A stretch of DNA of 64,000 nucleotides from Bog-473 sp963838835 (GTDB lineage Bacteria; Actinomycetota; Acidimicrobiia; Acidimicrobiales; RAAP-2), in the NCBI GenBank assembly GCA_963838835.1, contig CAWITA010000019.1, positions 186,001 to 250,000 on the forward strand, in the 5' to 3' direction. This document shows positions 1-8,821 of this stretch, piece by piece. The position numbers were made by a program, and so were the translations under genes. The notes below the pieces were generated by a model. The model had not been told where the DNA came from. It did no database searches and saw only the letters and a program-made list of their open reading frames with translations. Numbering within the stretch: position 1 is the first letter of the stretch; each line of letters starts with the position of its first letter.

Positions 1-645
1 CTGGAGGTCAACGTCAGCTGCCCCAACGTCGAGGACCGGTCGCGCATGTTCGCCCACTCGGCGGAGGCGACCACGCGGGTCATGGCGGCGACCGCTTGCG
101 ACCTGCCGCGGTGGGCCAAGCTCAGCCCCAACGTGCCGGACATCGTCGAGATCGCCTCCGGGGCGCTCGCCGGGGGGGCGGACGCGCTGACGCTGGTCAA
201 CACGCTGCTCGGCCTGGCCCTCGACATCGAATCGGGGCGGCCCCTGCTCGGTGCGGGCGGCGGCGGGCTCTCGGGCAGCGCCGTCCACCCCGTGGCGGTG
301 CGGGCCGTGTGGGAGTGCCGGACCGCCTTCCCCGACGTGCCGATCGTCGGGGTCGGCGGGGTGATGGCGGGTCGCGACGCCGTCGAGCTGCTGGCCGCCG
401 GGGCCGACGCCGTCCAAGTCGGCACGGCCACCTTCCGTGACCCAAGGGCGCCGTGGAAGGTGCTGCGCCAGTTGGCGCGCTGGTGCGAGGACCACGGGGC
501 GACGGTGGGGCAGTTGCGGGCAAGCGCCCGTCGGCGCGCCGGCCGTGACGACGCAGCAGACGCCGCCGCCACGACGAGCCCCACCACGCCCGACCCCGTG
601 GCCGCGCCCGTGCCGTTGCTCAACGAGGGAGGACGAGATGGCTGA
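1..645 (+). CDS. pyrD: Dihydroorotate dehydrogenase, C-terminal part (5' end outside window)
   Basis: Fourth step of de novo pyrimidine synthesis, oxidising dihydroorotate to orotate on FMN. The frame is open from base 1, so the N-terminus lies outside the window. Visible family features are the N-V-S-C-P-N segment at the very start (catalytic Cys of class 1 enzymes), WAKLSPNV, GGGGLSG, the FMN-phosphate region VGVGGVMAGRDA and GADAVQVGT. Having Cys as the active base points to the class 1B (PyrDB) type; a PyrK partner is not seen here. The C-terminus is an Ala/Pro-rich tail. It overlaps pyrF by 8 bp, so the two are surely co-transcribed. Confidence 0.93.
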   Translation: MEVNVSCPNVEDRSRMFAHSAEATTRVMAATACDLPRWAKLSPNVPDIVEIASGALAGGADALTLVNTLLGLALDIESGRPLLGAGGGGLSGSAVHPVAVRAVWECRTAFPDVPIVGVGGVMAGRDAVELLAAGADAVQVGTATFRDPRAPWKVLRQLARWCEDHGATVGQLRASARRRAGRDDAADAAATTSPTTPDPVAAPVPLLNEGGRDG

Positions 646-1477
646 CAGCTTCGGCGACCGGGTCGCGGCCGCAGTGCGCACGTCGGGACCGTTGTGCGCG
701 GGCATCGACCCGACGGCATCGATGTTGGCGGCCTGGGGGCTCAGCGACGATCCTACGGGTCTGCGCGCGTTTTGTCATACGTGTGTCGAGGCCTTCGCCG
801 GGACGGTGGCGGCGATCAAGCCGCAGGTCGCCTTCTTCGAGCGGCACGGGTCGCCGGGCATGGCCGAACTCGAACACCTGATTGTCGAAGCCACGACGGC
901 GGGACTGATCGTGATCGCGGACGCCAAGCGGGGCGACATCGACTCGACCGCGGCGGCCTACGCGGACGCGTGGTTGGGCAATGCGAGCCCGCTCGCCGTG
1001 GACGCGGTGACGGCTCACCCGTATCTCGGCCTCGGGGCATTGGCGCCGCTCGTCCGGCTTGCCGGCCGCACCGGGCGGGGCGTGCTCGTCGTCGCTCGCA
1101 GCTCCAACCCCGAGGGCCGCGGCCTGCAGCAGGCGGTGACGGCCGAGGGGGCAGCCGTCGAGGACATGGTGCTGGCCGAGGTCGCGGCGCTCAACGGCTC
1201 GCCTGGCGTCCCTTCGGGCACCGTGGGTGCGGTCGTCGGCGCGACGCTCGAGCCCTCTTCGTTCGCGTTATCCCAGCTCGGTGGGGTAATCCTCGCGCCG
1301 GGCCTGGGTGCGCAAGGTGCCGGCCCAGCCGACGTCGCCCGGAGGTTCACCGGGTGCCGCCCCGGCAGTGTCCTGCCGAGCAGCTCACGGGGGCTGCTTA
1401 ACCATGGACCCGACCCGAACGACCTCCGGCACGCAGCGCGGTTACTCGCCCGAGAGCTGGCAGCGCTACTGGGCTGA
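638..1477 (+). CDS. pyrF: Orotidine 5'-phosphate decarboxylase
   Basis: Last step of UMP synthesis, decarboxylating OMP. The 279-residue length and the DAKRGDI motif (about residue 91, with the catalytic Lys/Asp pair) fit the type 2 family common in Actinobacteria and Deinococcus-like lineages. C-terminal APGLGAQGA and SSSRG are the phosphate-binding end of the TIM barrel. I chose the ATG at 638 because GAGGACG lies just upstream and the open frame further upstream is only a pyrD shadow. Cytosolic and directly coupled to pyrD. Confidence 0.95.
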   Translation: MADSFGDRVAAAVRTSGPLCAGIDPTASMLAAWGLSDDPTGLRAFCHTCVEAFAGTVAAIKPQVAFFERHGSPGMAELEHLIVEATTAGLIVIADAKRGDIDSTAAAYADAWLGNASPLAVDAVTAHPYLGLGALAPLVRLAGRTGRGVLVVARSSNPEGRGLQQAVTAEGAAVEDMVLAEVAALNGSPGVPSGTVGAVVGATLEPSSFALSQLGGVILAPGLGAQGAGPADVARRFTGCRPGSVLPSSSRGLLNHGPDPNDLRHAARLLARELAALLG

Positions 1478-1515
1478 AGAGGGAAAATAGGTGTGAACGC
1501 TCCTGGCCGAGGCGC

Positions 1516-1521
1516 TATGGT
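1516..1521 (+). promoter_or_regulatory. -10 box, probable leaderless promoter of mihF
   Basis: TATGGT followed by 6 nt and then the ATG of mihF, with no Shine-Dalgarno between. The spacing would place transcription start on the A of the start codon. Confidence 0.5.
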
Positions 1522-1527
1522 CTCGCC

Positions 1528-1845
1528 ATGCCGCAACCTCCCGCACTCACGCCCGAGCAGCGAGCCGCTGCACTCGAGAAGGCTGCCAAGGTTCGCCGTG
1601 AGCGGGCCGAGGTCAAGGACAGGCTGAAGATGGGTACCCTGTCGTTGGCGCAGCTCCTCACCGAAGCCGACTCCAACGAGACCGTCGGCAAGATGAAGGT
1701 GGTCTCGGTCCTCGAGTCCTTGCCCGGCTTGGGCAAGGTGAAGGCACGGCGCCTCATGGAGACCGTCGGCATCAGCGACAGCCGCCGGCTACAGGGGCTC
1801 GGTGCCAAGCAGCGCGAGGCGCTGCTCAAAGAGACTGCGCGCTGA
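1528..1845 (+). CDS. mihF: Integration host factor, actinobacterial type (mIHF)
   Basis: A 105-residue basic DNA-bending nucleoid protein unrelated to HU/IHF of Proteobacteria. The core reads LPGLGKVKARRLMETVGIS around residues 70-88, which is the helix-two-turn-helix DNA-binding part conserved in Mycobacterium and Streptomyces mIHF. It lies directly before gmk and rpoZ, the usual actinobacterial order. The N-terminus starts at the ATG placed 6 nt after a -10-like box. Normally essential in mycobacteria and a cofactor for phage integrases. Confidence 0.94.
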   Translation: MPQPPALTPEQRAAALEKAAKVRRERAEVKDRLKMGTLSLAQLLTEADSNETVGKMKVVSVLESLPGLGKVKARRLMETVGISDSRRLQGLGAKQREALLKETAR

Positions 1846-2434
1846 ACCGCGTACCGGCGAGCCACGCCTCTTCGTGCTCATCGGCCCCGGCGGGGCCGGC
1901 AAGGGCACGTTGGCCGCAGAGCTCGTGGCCCGTGACACGTCCCTCTGGCTGAGCCGGAGCTGGACCACCCGAGAGGCGCGCCCAGGTGAGCGCGAGCGCG
2001 AGGCCTACGTCTTCGTCGACCGTGACACTTTCGAGGAGGCCGCCGCACGTGGTGCCTTCTTGGAGTGGGCGGAGTTCCTCGACTACCTCATGGGGACGCC
2101 GATCCCGGACCCCCCTCCGGGCGCCGACGTCCTCCTCGAGATCGACGTCCAAGGGGCCGAGCAGGTCCTGGCCCAACGCCCCGACGCCACGGTGATCCTG
2201 TTGCTCCCCCCGTCGCCCGAGGTGCAGGCCGAGCGCCTGGCGGCTCGGGGAGACGACGAGGAGCACATTCGCCGGCGCGTGGATCTCGGGCACTCGGAGG
2301 TGGAACGGGGAGCCAAAATCGCAGCTCACACAGTCGTCAACGACGACCTGCAGCGGACCCTGGGCGAATTGGCCGCTATAGTTGACCGGACTCGATCGGC
2401 GGCGCCCTGCGCTGCGAACCCGGAGGAAGCCTGA
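1802..2434 (+). CDS. gmk: Guanylate kinase
   Basis: Phosphorylates GMP to GDP with ATP. The P-loop is GPGGAGKGTL, followed by SRSWTTREARPGE (GMP-binding region), EWAEF and LLEIDVQGA, and an arginine-rich lid (RRRVDLG). The only usual upstream start is GTG 1802, which overlaps mihF by 44 bp; CTG 1835 is an alternative. Length (210 aa with that start) is normal. The stop overlaps the rpoZ ATG by one base, consistent with one transcription unit mihF-gmk-rpoZ-coaBC-metK. Confidence 0.93.
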   Translation: MPSSARRCSKRLRAEPRTGEPRLFVLIGPGGAGKGTLAAELVARDTSLWLSRSWTTREARPGEREREAYVFVDRDTFEEAAARGAFLEWAEFLDYLMGTPIPDPPPGADVLLEIDVQGAEQVLAQRPDATVILLLPPSPEVQAERLAARGDDEEHIRRRVDLGHSEVERGAKIAAHTVVNDDLQRTLGELAAIVDRTRSAAPCAANPEEA

Positions 2435-2826
2435 TGGCCCAAGGCCGCCATACGCTCATGGACCCACCCATTGAGGAGCTCTTGGACAAGGTCGACTCGA
2501 AGTTCACCCTGGTCGCGCTGGGTTCCGCCCGCGCCCGGCAGGTGAATTCCTACTACAACAGCCTCGGCGAGGGACTGGGCAAGGTGGTCCCCCCCCAGGT
2601 GGCGTCGGTGTCGGGGAAGCCAGTGTCCATCGCGTTCGAGGAGATCGCGGCCGGCAAGGCGACCTACAGCCGGCCCGATCCCGAGGAGGAGGCGGCGCTG
2701 GCGGCGGCCATCGCCGACGCCGCGGAGGCCGGTCTCCTGGGTGAGGCCGAAGGGGCCGACGGGGCCGAAGGCGTCGAGGTGATCGAAGCGCTCGACGTCG
2801 GGGACGAGGGCCCGACCGCGAGCTAG
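2434..2826 (+). CDS. rpoZ: DNA-directed RNA polymerase omega subunit
   Basis: Smallest RNA polymerase subunit, helping beta' fold and assemble. The conserved part is residues 9-90: DPPIEELLDKVDSKFTLV, then ALGSARARQVNSYYN and the KPVSIAFEEIAAGK segment. At 130 aa it is longer than the roughly 90-110 aa usual for the family because of a C-terminal acidic Ala/Glu/Asp-rich tail (after about residue 88). It starts on the last base of the gmk stop. Confidence 0.95.
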   Translation: MAQGRHTLMDPPIEELLDKVDSKFTLVALGSARARQVNSYYNSLGEGLGKVVPPQVASVSGKPVSIAFEEIAAGKATYSRPDPEEEAALAAAIADAAEAGLLGEAEGADGAEGVEVIEALDVGDEGPTAS

Positions 2827-2858
2827 GCACGGGTGCACGGACGCGGCGGACACTGCCG

Positions 2859-4130
2859 ATGGCCGCAGGACCCGGGACCGAGGATATGTCGGTGAACATC
2901 GAGCACGCCCCAGAGACACCACGAGTTGTCCTGGGCGTCTGCGGCGGCATCGCGGCCTACAAGGCCGTCGAGGTGTGCCGCCGCTTGGTCGATGCCGGCT
3001 TGCACGTGACGCCGATTCTGACCCCCGACGCCACGCGGTTCGTGGGCGCAGTGACCTTCTCTGCTCTGGCTTCGGAACCGGCGCAGCAGTCGCTGTGGGG
3101 CGAGTCCTCGCCTATTCCCCACACCCGGCTCGGTCAGCGTGCCGACCTCGTCGTGGTCGCGCCGGCCACGGCACACACGATCGCTCGCTACGCGGCGGGA
3201 CTCGCCGACGACCTCTTGTGCGCCACGCTTCTGGCGACCCGGGCACCGGTCATCGTGTGCCCGGCCATGCACAGCGAGATGTGGGAGCACGCCTCGGTGC
3301 GCGACAACCTTGCGATGCTCGAGCGCCGCGGCGTCGAGATCGTCCCGCCCGAGACCGGGAGGTTGGCGGGAGGCGACTCGGGTGAAGGCAGGCTGGCCGA
3401 CCCGGGCGTCATCGTCGAGCGGATCCTGGAACGCCTGGGGCGAGCCACGCGGCGCGACCTGCACGGGGCACGGGTGGTGGTGAGCGCCGGGGGCACGCGG
3501 GAACCCCTCGACCCGGTGCGGTTCATCACCAACCGCTCATCGGGGAAGCAGGGGCACGCCGTCGCGATTGCCGCCGCCCGGCGCGGCGCGGCGGTCACGC
3601 TGGTGACCTCGTCACCACTCACGCTCCCACCCGACGTGGCCGCCACGGTGACGCGCATCGACGTCGAGACGGCGGCCGACATGGAGCAGGCCGTGGGCGC
3701 AGCGGCGGAGGGCGCCGACGTCGTGGTGATGGCGGCGGCCGTGGCCGACTTCCGGCCGAAGCGGGCGGCGGGAACGAAGTTGGCCAAGGAGGACGGGATC
3801 CCCGAGCTGGTGCTCGAGCCGACGCCCGACATCCTCGCCGGACTGGCCGCCCACCGGCGCCCGGATCAGCTTCTCGTCGGCTTCGCGGCCGAGACACACG
3901 ACGCGCTCGAGCGGGGACGGCGCAAGCTGGAGCGCAAGGGCGTCGATCTGCTCGTCGTGAACGACGTGAGCGCACCCGGGGCGGGGTTCGACCACGACAC
4001 GAACGCGGTCGTGATCCTGGGTACGGACGGGAGTATCACCGAAATACCACTGACCTCCAAGGATGCAGTGGCAAATGCCCTATTGGATAGGGTGATCGCC
4101 CACCACAACGAGAAGCGGAGCAACGCGTGA
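2859..4130 (+). CDS. coaBC: Bifunctional phosphopantothenoylcysteine decarboxylase / phosphopantothenate-cysteine ligase
   Basis: Two steps of coenzyme A synthesis. The N-terminal flavoprotein CoaC domain (about residues 22-200) shows GVCGGIAAYKAVE, the PATAHT segment and PAMHSEMW; the His in place of the usual Asn is typical of actinobacterial enzymes. The C-terminal CoaB ligase domain (about 205-415) shows VVSAGGTREPLDPVRFITN, SSGKQG and VAAAVADF-type sequence. Start ATG 2859; ATG 2886 would also work. The last four bases overlap metK. Confidence 0.95.
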   Translation: MAAGPGTEDMSVNIEHAPETPRVVLGVCGGIAAYKAVEVCRRLVDAGLHVTPILTPDATRFVGAVTFSALASEPAQQSLWGESSPIPHTRLGQRADLVVVAPATAHTIARYAAGLADDLLCATLLATRAPVIVCPAMHSEMWEHASVRDNLAMLERRGVEIVPPETGRLAGGDSGEGRLADPGVIVERILERLGRATRRDLHGARVVVSAGGTREPLDPVRFITNRSSGKQGHAVAIAAARRGAAVTLVTSSPLTLPPDVAATVTRIDVETAADMEQAVGAAAEGADVVVMAAAVADFRPKRAAGTKLAKEDGIPELVLEPTPDILAGLAAHRRPDQLLVGFAAETHDALERGRRKLERKGVDLLVVNDVSAPGAGFDHDTNAVVILGTDGSITEIPLTSKDAVANALLDRVIAHHNEKRSNA

Positions 4131-5317
4131 AAACCACCTTCACCTCGGAATCGGTCACCGAGGGACACCCGGACAAGATGGCGGACCAGATTTCCGACGC
4201 CGTCCTGGATGCCATCCTCGAAGGAGACCCCTCCAGCCGGGTGGCGTGCGAGACACTCCTGACCACCGGTCTCGTCGTGGTGGCGGGCGAGGTCACGACG
4301 TCCACGTATGTCGACATCCCGTCGCTCGTGCGCGACACCGTGTGCGACATCGGCTACGACAACGACACCTACGGCTTCAACGGCAGGACCTGCGGTGTGT
4401 TGGTGTCGCTCGACGCGCAGTCACCCGACATCGCCCAGGGTGTCGATGCCGCCTTCGAGCTGCGGACCGGCAAGGGCGGTGAAGACCTGCTCAACGCGCA
4501 GGGTGCCGGCGACCAGGGGATGATGTTCGGCTACGCGTGCGACGAGACGCCAGACCTCATGCCCCTCCCGATCTGGCTCTCGCATCGCCTCTCCGAGCGC
4601 TTGGCCCAGGTGCGGCGGGCCGCCGCGGTGCCCTACCTGCGACCTGACGGCAAGACCCAGGTCTCGGTCGTCTACGAGGACGGACGACCGGTGCGCATCG
4701 ACACGGTCCTGATCTCGACGCAGCACGCCGGCGGCGTCGACCTGGAGGACCAGCTCCGCCCCGACCTCATTGAGCACGTCATCAACCCCCTGCTGCCCAC
4801 GGACCTCGACAGCGACGGGTTGCGGATCTTCGTGAACCCGACGGGGATCTTCGAGCTCGGTGGCCCCCACGCCGACACCGGCTTGACGGGTCGCAAGATC
4901 ATCGTGGACACCTACGGCGGGATGGCCCGCCACGGTGGTGGTGCCTTCTCGGGCAAGGATCCCTCCAAGGTGGACCGCTCAGCCGCGTACGCGGCACGAT
5001 GGGTGGCCAAGCACGTTGTGGCGGCCGGCGCGGCGAGGCGGTGCGAGGTCCAGGTTGCCTACGCCATTGGTGTCGCCCATCCGGTGTCGCTGCTCGTCGA
5101 GACCTTCGGGACGGAGGCGGTCGACCCCGAAAAGATCTCGAGCGCAGTGCGCGAGCTGTTCGACCTGCGCCCCGCTGCCATCACCCGCGACCTTGATCTG
5201 CGCCGGCCCATCTACAAGAAGACGGCGGCCTACGGCCACTTCGGTCGCTCGGAGAAGGAGTTCACGTGGGAGGCCACGCCGCGGGTGGACGACCTGCGGG
5301 CAGCGTTGGGGCTCTGA
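4127..5317 (+). CDS. metK: S-adenosylmethionine synthetase
   Basis: Makes SAM from methionine and ATP; tetrameric cytosolic enzyme. Diagnostic motifs are TSESVTEGHPDK near the N-terminus, GAGDQGMMFGYA (about residue 125), and the phosphate loop GGGAFSGKDPSKVDRSAAY (about 270-290). Length 396 is normal. The GTG start at 4127 is chosen because it gives the conserved N-terminus KTTFTSESVTEG. There is no SAM riboswitch; it is translationally coupled to coaBC. Confidence 0.97.
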   Translation: MKTTFTSESVTEGHPDKMADQISDAVLDAILEGDPSSRVACETLLTTGLVVVAGEVTTSTYVDIPSLVRDTVCDIGYDNDTYGFNGRTCGVLVSLDAQSPDIAQGVDAAFELRTGKGGEDLLNAQGAGDQGMMFGYACDETPDLMPLPIWLSHRLSERLAQVRRAAAVPYLRPDGKTQVSVVYEDGRPVRIDTVLISTQHAGGVDLEDQLRPDLIEHVINPLLPTDLDSDGLRIFVNPTGIFELGGPHADTGLTGRKIIVDTYGGMARHGGGAFSGKDPSKVDRSAAYAARWVAKHVVAAGAARRCEVQVAYAIGVAHPVSLLVETFGTEAVDPEKISSAVRELFDLRPAAITRDLDLRRPIYKKTAAYGHFGRSEKEFTWEATPRVDDLRAALGL

Positions 5318-5366
5318 TCGCCGGGTCGCTCCCCTGAGGGGGCGGGCGCGCGGTGGGAACGAGGTC

Positions 5367-7229
5367 GTGACCAAGACCGCTGCATCGCCGCGGGCGGGCA
5401 CCGCCGTACGTGTGCTGACGGAGGTCGCCGCTCTGCCCAAGATGTTCGACTACGCGCTGCCACCCGAGTGGGGCCACGACGTGCGCGTGGGAAGCCGCGT
5501 GCGTGTCCCCTTGCACGGCCGCTCGGTGCGCGGGTGGGTGGTCGAGGTCGACGTGGACACGCCGAACGGCGTCGATCTCCTCCCCCTCAAGTCCTGGCTC
5601 GGCTGGGGTCCGCCGCCGGCGCTGGTGGAGCTGGCCGCGTGGGCGGCGTGGCGCTGGGCGGGACCCGCATCGTTCTTCCTCCGGGTGGCCTCTCCGGCCA
5701 CCGTCGTGCGCTCGCTGCCCACACCGCCACCGCGGGGTGCCGCCGCGCCGCGGGACGAGGAGGGCGTCAGCGCAGCGCCCTACGGCTGGGACCTGCGCCT
5801 CGGCGAGGCGGGTGTCACGGTGGCGCGCCTACCGCCGGTCACCGATCTCATCGACCTCGTACGCGCCGTTGTCCACGATCCGGCCGTGCGCGCCCGGGGC
5901 GGCAGCACCGTCGTGCTCGTCCCGTCGACGGGGTGGGCGGAGCGGCTCACGGCGCGGCTTCGGCGGCGGGGGTACGCGGTCACGGGCTCGTGGGAGGAGG
6001 CGCGGGCGGGATGGCCGGTGGTGGTCGGCAGCCGGGTCGGCGCCTGGGCGCCGGTGCCGCGGCTGGCCGCCGCCGTCGTCCTGGACGCCCACGACGCGGC
6101 CTTCCGGGAGGAGAGCACGCCCGCCTACAGCGCAACGGAAGTGCTCATCGAGCGAGCCCGGCGGGACGGAAGCCCCTGCGTCCTCGCGTCACCGGTCCCA
6201 CCGGTCGGGCTCGCCGCGCGCTCGGGTCTGCACCGCGTCACGCCACCGGCCCATGAGGAGCGGACCGGGTGGTCAACGCTCGAGCGGGTGGACCGGCGCG
6301 GTGCGGACCCGCGCACAGGCATGTTCTCCGAGGAGTTCGTGCGTCTGGCTCGGTCCGTGCTCGGCGATCCCAGCGCGGCGGAGCGCGGCCCCCTGGTCTG
6401 CGTCTACAACCGCACCGGGGGCGCCCGCCTCTTGGCGTGCCGACACTGCGGGGAACTGGCGCGCTGTACCCGCTGCGGTGCCGCGGACGCCCGGCCGCGC
6501 GACGTGGAGGTCCTCCTGTGCCCACGCTGCGGTGAGACGCGGCCTGTCGTGTGCGTCGCCTGCGGTCGCTTGCGCATGAAGACGCTGCGGGCCGGCGTGA
6601 GCCGCCTCCGCGAGGAGTTGGCGGCACTCCTCGGAGTTGAGGTCGCGTCGGTGGCCGGGCCCTTGGGCGGCCCCGAGGAGCCGCTCCTTCCACCGGCACC
6701 GGTGCTCGTGGGAACCGAGGCCGTGCTGCACCGCGTCCGGCGCGCCGCCGCGGTGGCCTTTCTTGACATCGATCTCCACCTGTTGGCGGCGCGGCTCTCC
6801 GCGACCGAGGACACGCTGGCACTCCTCGTCCGTGCCGCACGGCAGGTCGGGGCGCGCGGCAGGGGTCCGACGTGGGCGCGTGTCCTGGTCCAGACCCGGG
6901 TACCCGAGCACCCCGTGCTGGCGGCCGCCGCACGGGGTGCGCCGGACGCGGTGCTGGCCGAGGAGATCGAGCTGCGCCGGGCCTCGGCCTTGCCACCGTT
7001 CACGGCGCTGGCCCTGCTCTCGGGCGCGCTCGCCCCGACGTACGCGGCGGCGTTGACCCGGGAGGCCTTCGCGCCCGACGGGCAAGAAGGGGTCTCGGTC
7101 TCGTCGTACGACGAAAACCGCTTCCTGCTGCAGGCCCTCACGCACGGCCCGCTCTGTGACCTGCTGGCCCGGACGCCGCGGCCGGCTGGACGAGGACTGC
7201 GTGTCGACGTGGATCCCGCGAGCCTCTGA
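5367..7229 (+). CDS. priA: Primosomal protein N' (PriA), helicase-degenerate actinobacterial form
   Basis: Replication-restart protein. The N-terminal 3'-DNA-binding domain is clear (VRVLTEVAALPKMFDYALP, then VGSRVRVPLHGR), and the zinc-binding cysteines are present near residues 350-400 (CRHCGELARCTRCG, CPRCGE, CVACG). The helicase motifs are not: no G-x-GKT/S Walker A is visible, and the DEEH box position reads VLDAHDAAF. Loss of helicase motifs is known for mycobacterial PriA. Start GTG 5367 (after GAACGAGG) was chosen; the open frame back to 4935 is an out-of-frame shadow of metK. Confidence 0.88.
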   Translation: MTKTAASPRAGTAVRVLTEVAALPKMFDYALPPEWGHDVRVGSRVRVPLHGRSVRGWVVEVDVDTPNGVDLLPLKSWLGWGPPPALVELAAWAAWRWAGPASFFLRVASPATVVRSLPTPPPRGAAAPRDEEGVSAAPYGWDLRLGEAGVTVARLPPVTDLIDLVRAVVHDPAVRARGGSTVVLVPSTGWAERLTARLRRRGYAVTGSWEEARAGWPVVVGSRVGAWAPVPRLAAAVVLDAHDAAFREESTPAYSATEVLIERARRDGSPCVLASPVPPVGLAARSGLHRVTPPAHEERTGWSTLERVDRRGADPRTGMFSEEFVRLARSVLGDPSAAERGPLVCVYNRTGGARLLACRHCGELARCTRCGAADARPRDVEVLLCPRCGETRPVVCVACGRLRMKTLRAGVSRLREELAALLGVEVASVAGPLGGPEEPLLPPAPVLVGTEAVLHRVRRAAAVAFLDIDLHLLAARLSATEDTLALLVRAARQVGARGRGPTWARVLVQTRVPEHPVLAAAARGAPDAVLAEEIELRRASALPPFTALALLSGALAPTYAAALTREAFAPDGQEGVSVSSYDENRFLLQALTHGPLCDLLARTPRPAGRGLRVDVDPASL

Positions 7230-7278
7230 GAACGCTCGAGTCCCTCCGAGCGGCGGGCGGGAGCGAACCGGCCACCGG

Positions 7279-7284
7279 TACACT
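7279..7284 (+). promoter_or_regulatory. -10 box, probable leaderless promoter of def
   Basis: TACACT, then 6 nt, then the ATG of def. No ribosome-binding site lies between the box and the start. Confidence 0.5.
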
Positions 7285-7290
7285 GGTGCG

Positions 7291-7830
7291 ATGCCCACTC
7301 TCGCCATCCGCCAGTACGGCGACCCCGTGCTGAAGGAGCGTGCCCGCGACGTGGAGGACATCGACGCCGCCGTGGCCAGCCTGGTCGATTCCATGATCGA
7401 GACGATGTACGCCGCCCCGGGCACCGGCCTGGCCGCCAACCAGGTGGGGGTGCAGCGGCGGATCTTCGTCTACGACTTGGGGGAGGGTGCTCGCACCGTC
7501 ATCAACCCGCGCATCGTCGAGAGCGAGGGAGAGTGGGTCTATGACGAAGGGTGCCTCTCGGTGCCCGGGCTCAGCTGGGAGATCGTGCGCCCGAACGCGG
7601 TGCACCTCGTGGGCCTCGATCTCGACGGGAATGAGATCTCCGTCGAGGCGACCGAGCTGGAGGGCCGGGTGTTCCAGCACGAGCTCGACCACCTCGATGG
7701 CATCTTGCTCGTGGAACGGCTCAACGAGGACCAGCGCAAGGAGGCGCTCAAGATCCTGCGCAGCCGCACGCTTGACCTGACCGCGTCCGACCCCGACCCC
7801 GACGGGCTCTCCAGCCTCTTCTCGCGCTGA
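7291..7830 (+). CDS. def: Peptide deformylase
   Basis: Removes the formyl group from nascent proteins. All three family motifs are present in the 179-residue protein: GTGLAANQVGVQ (about residues 45-56), EGCLSVPG with the metal-binding Cys (about 87-94), and HELDHLDG carrying the HExxH-type metal site (as HELDH, about 130). The ATG at 7291 follows a -10-like box, so the longer open frame from 7156 (inside priA) is not used. It precedes fmt, its functional counterpart that adds the formyl group to initiator tRNA. Confidence 0.96.
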   Translation: MPTLAIRQYGDPVLKERARDVEDIDAAVASLVDSMIETMYAAPGTGLAANQVGVQRRIFVYDLGEGARTVINPRIVESEGEWVYDEGCLSVPGLSWEIVRPNAVHLVGLDLDGNEISVEATELEGRVFQHELDHLDGILLVERLNEDQRKEALKILRSRTLDLTASDPDPDGLSSLFSR

Positions 7831-7911
7831 GCCCTCCGGCGTCGACCTGACCCTCGGGCGCTGACACGGAAGAGGGGCGGCGCCGGCCGTGCCGCGGTCG
7901 GACCCCTGCCC

Positions 7912-7917
7912 TACGGT
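7912..7917 (+). promoter_or_regulatory. -10 box, probable leaderless promoter of fmt
   Basis: TACGGT, then 6 nt (GAACGG), then the GTG start of fmt. Same geometry as the boxes before def and mihF. Confidence 0.48.
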
Positions 7918-7923
7918 GAACGG

Positions 7924-8811
7924 GTGGCTCGTTTGGCATACCTCGGCACTCCGGAGACGGCCGTCCCGCCGCTGTGCGCCCTCGTGGCAGCGGGGCACGA
8001 CGTCGCCCTCTGTGTGACCCGGCCCGATCGCCGGCGGGGCCGCGGTGCCGCGACGACGCCGAGCCCGGTCAAGCAGACGGCAACCGAGCTCGGCCTCGCC
8101 GTGACCCACGACATGGACGACCTGGTCGAGGCCAGAGTGGAGCTCGCGGTGGTCGTGGCCTTCGGACGGATCATCCCCGCCCGGCTGCTCGACGTCGTGC
8201 CGATGGTGAACCTCCATTTTTCGTTGCTGCCGCGCTGGCGCGGCGCCGCCCCCGTGGAACGGGCCATCCTCGCCGCCGACCACGAGACCGGTGTCTGCTT
8301 GATGAAGGTCGAGGAAGGTCTCGACTCGGGCCCGCTCTACGCGGTCCGCGCGGTGCCGCTCGACGACGAGGTCAGCCTCTCGGAGCTCCGGGAGGAGTTG
8401 GCCGCCGTCGCGAGCACCTTGATCGTCGACGCGCTCGCAGACGGGGTGGCCGGGTTGCCCCGCCCGGTACCCCAGCACGGTGAGGTCACCCTGGCGGAGA
8501 AGATCACCAAGGAGGACCTCCACCTCGACTGGGCCGCGCCGGCCATCCAGCTCAAACGGGTGGTGCGGCTCGGCGGGGCCTGGACCACCTTTCGGGGGAA
8601 GCGGCTCAACGTGCTCGATGCGGCGGTGGGTGACCCCGAGTCCGGCGACGGCGCCGGGCCCCCGGGGGTGCTCGACGGAGCGGTCTGTGCGACGGGGGCC
8701 GGTACCCTCGTGCTGCGGCAGGTCCAGCCGGAGAGCCGTTCGCCCATGTCAGCCGACGAGTGGCTGCGCGGGATGCGGCCGGCGCCCGGCGAGCGCCTCG
8801 GGACGGACTAG
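7924..8811 (+). CDS. fmt: Methionyl-tRNA formyltransferase
   Basis: Formylates Met-tRNAi with 10-formyl-tetrahydrofolate. Visible are LGTPETAVPPL at the N-terminus, the folate-binding/catalytic NLHFSLLPRWRGAAPV (about residues 97-112), and the C-terminal OB-like domain beginning with KITKEDLHLDW. Length 295 is slightly short but complete. The GTG start at 7924 is preceded by a -10-like box at the leaderless distance. Follows def by 93 bp. Confidence 0.95.
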   Translation: MARLAYLGTPETAVPPLCALVAAGHDVALCVTRPDRRRGRGAATTPSPVKQTATELGLAVTHDMDDLVEARVELAVVVAFGRIIPARLLDVVPMVNLHFSLLPRWRGAAPVERAILAADHETGVCLMKVEEGLDSGPLYAVRAVPLDDEVSLSELREELAAVASTLIVDALADGVAGLPRPVPQHGEVTLAEKITKEDLHLDWAAPAIQLKRVVRLGGAWTTFRGKRLNVLDAAVGDPESGDGAGPPGVLDGAVCATGAGTLVLRQVQPESRSPMSADEWLRGMRPAPGERLGTD

Positions 8812-8821
8812 ACATGAGCCG

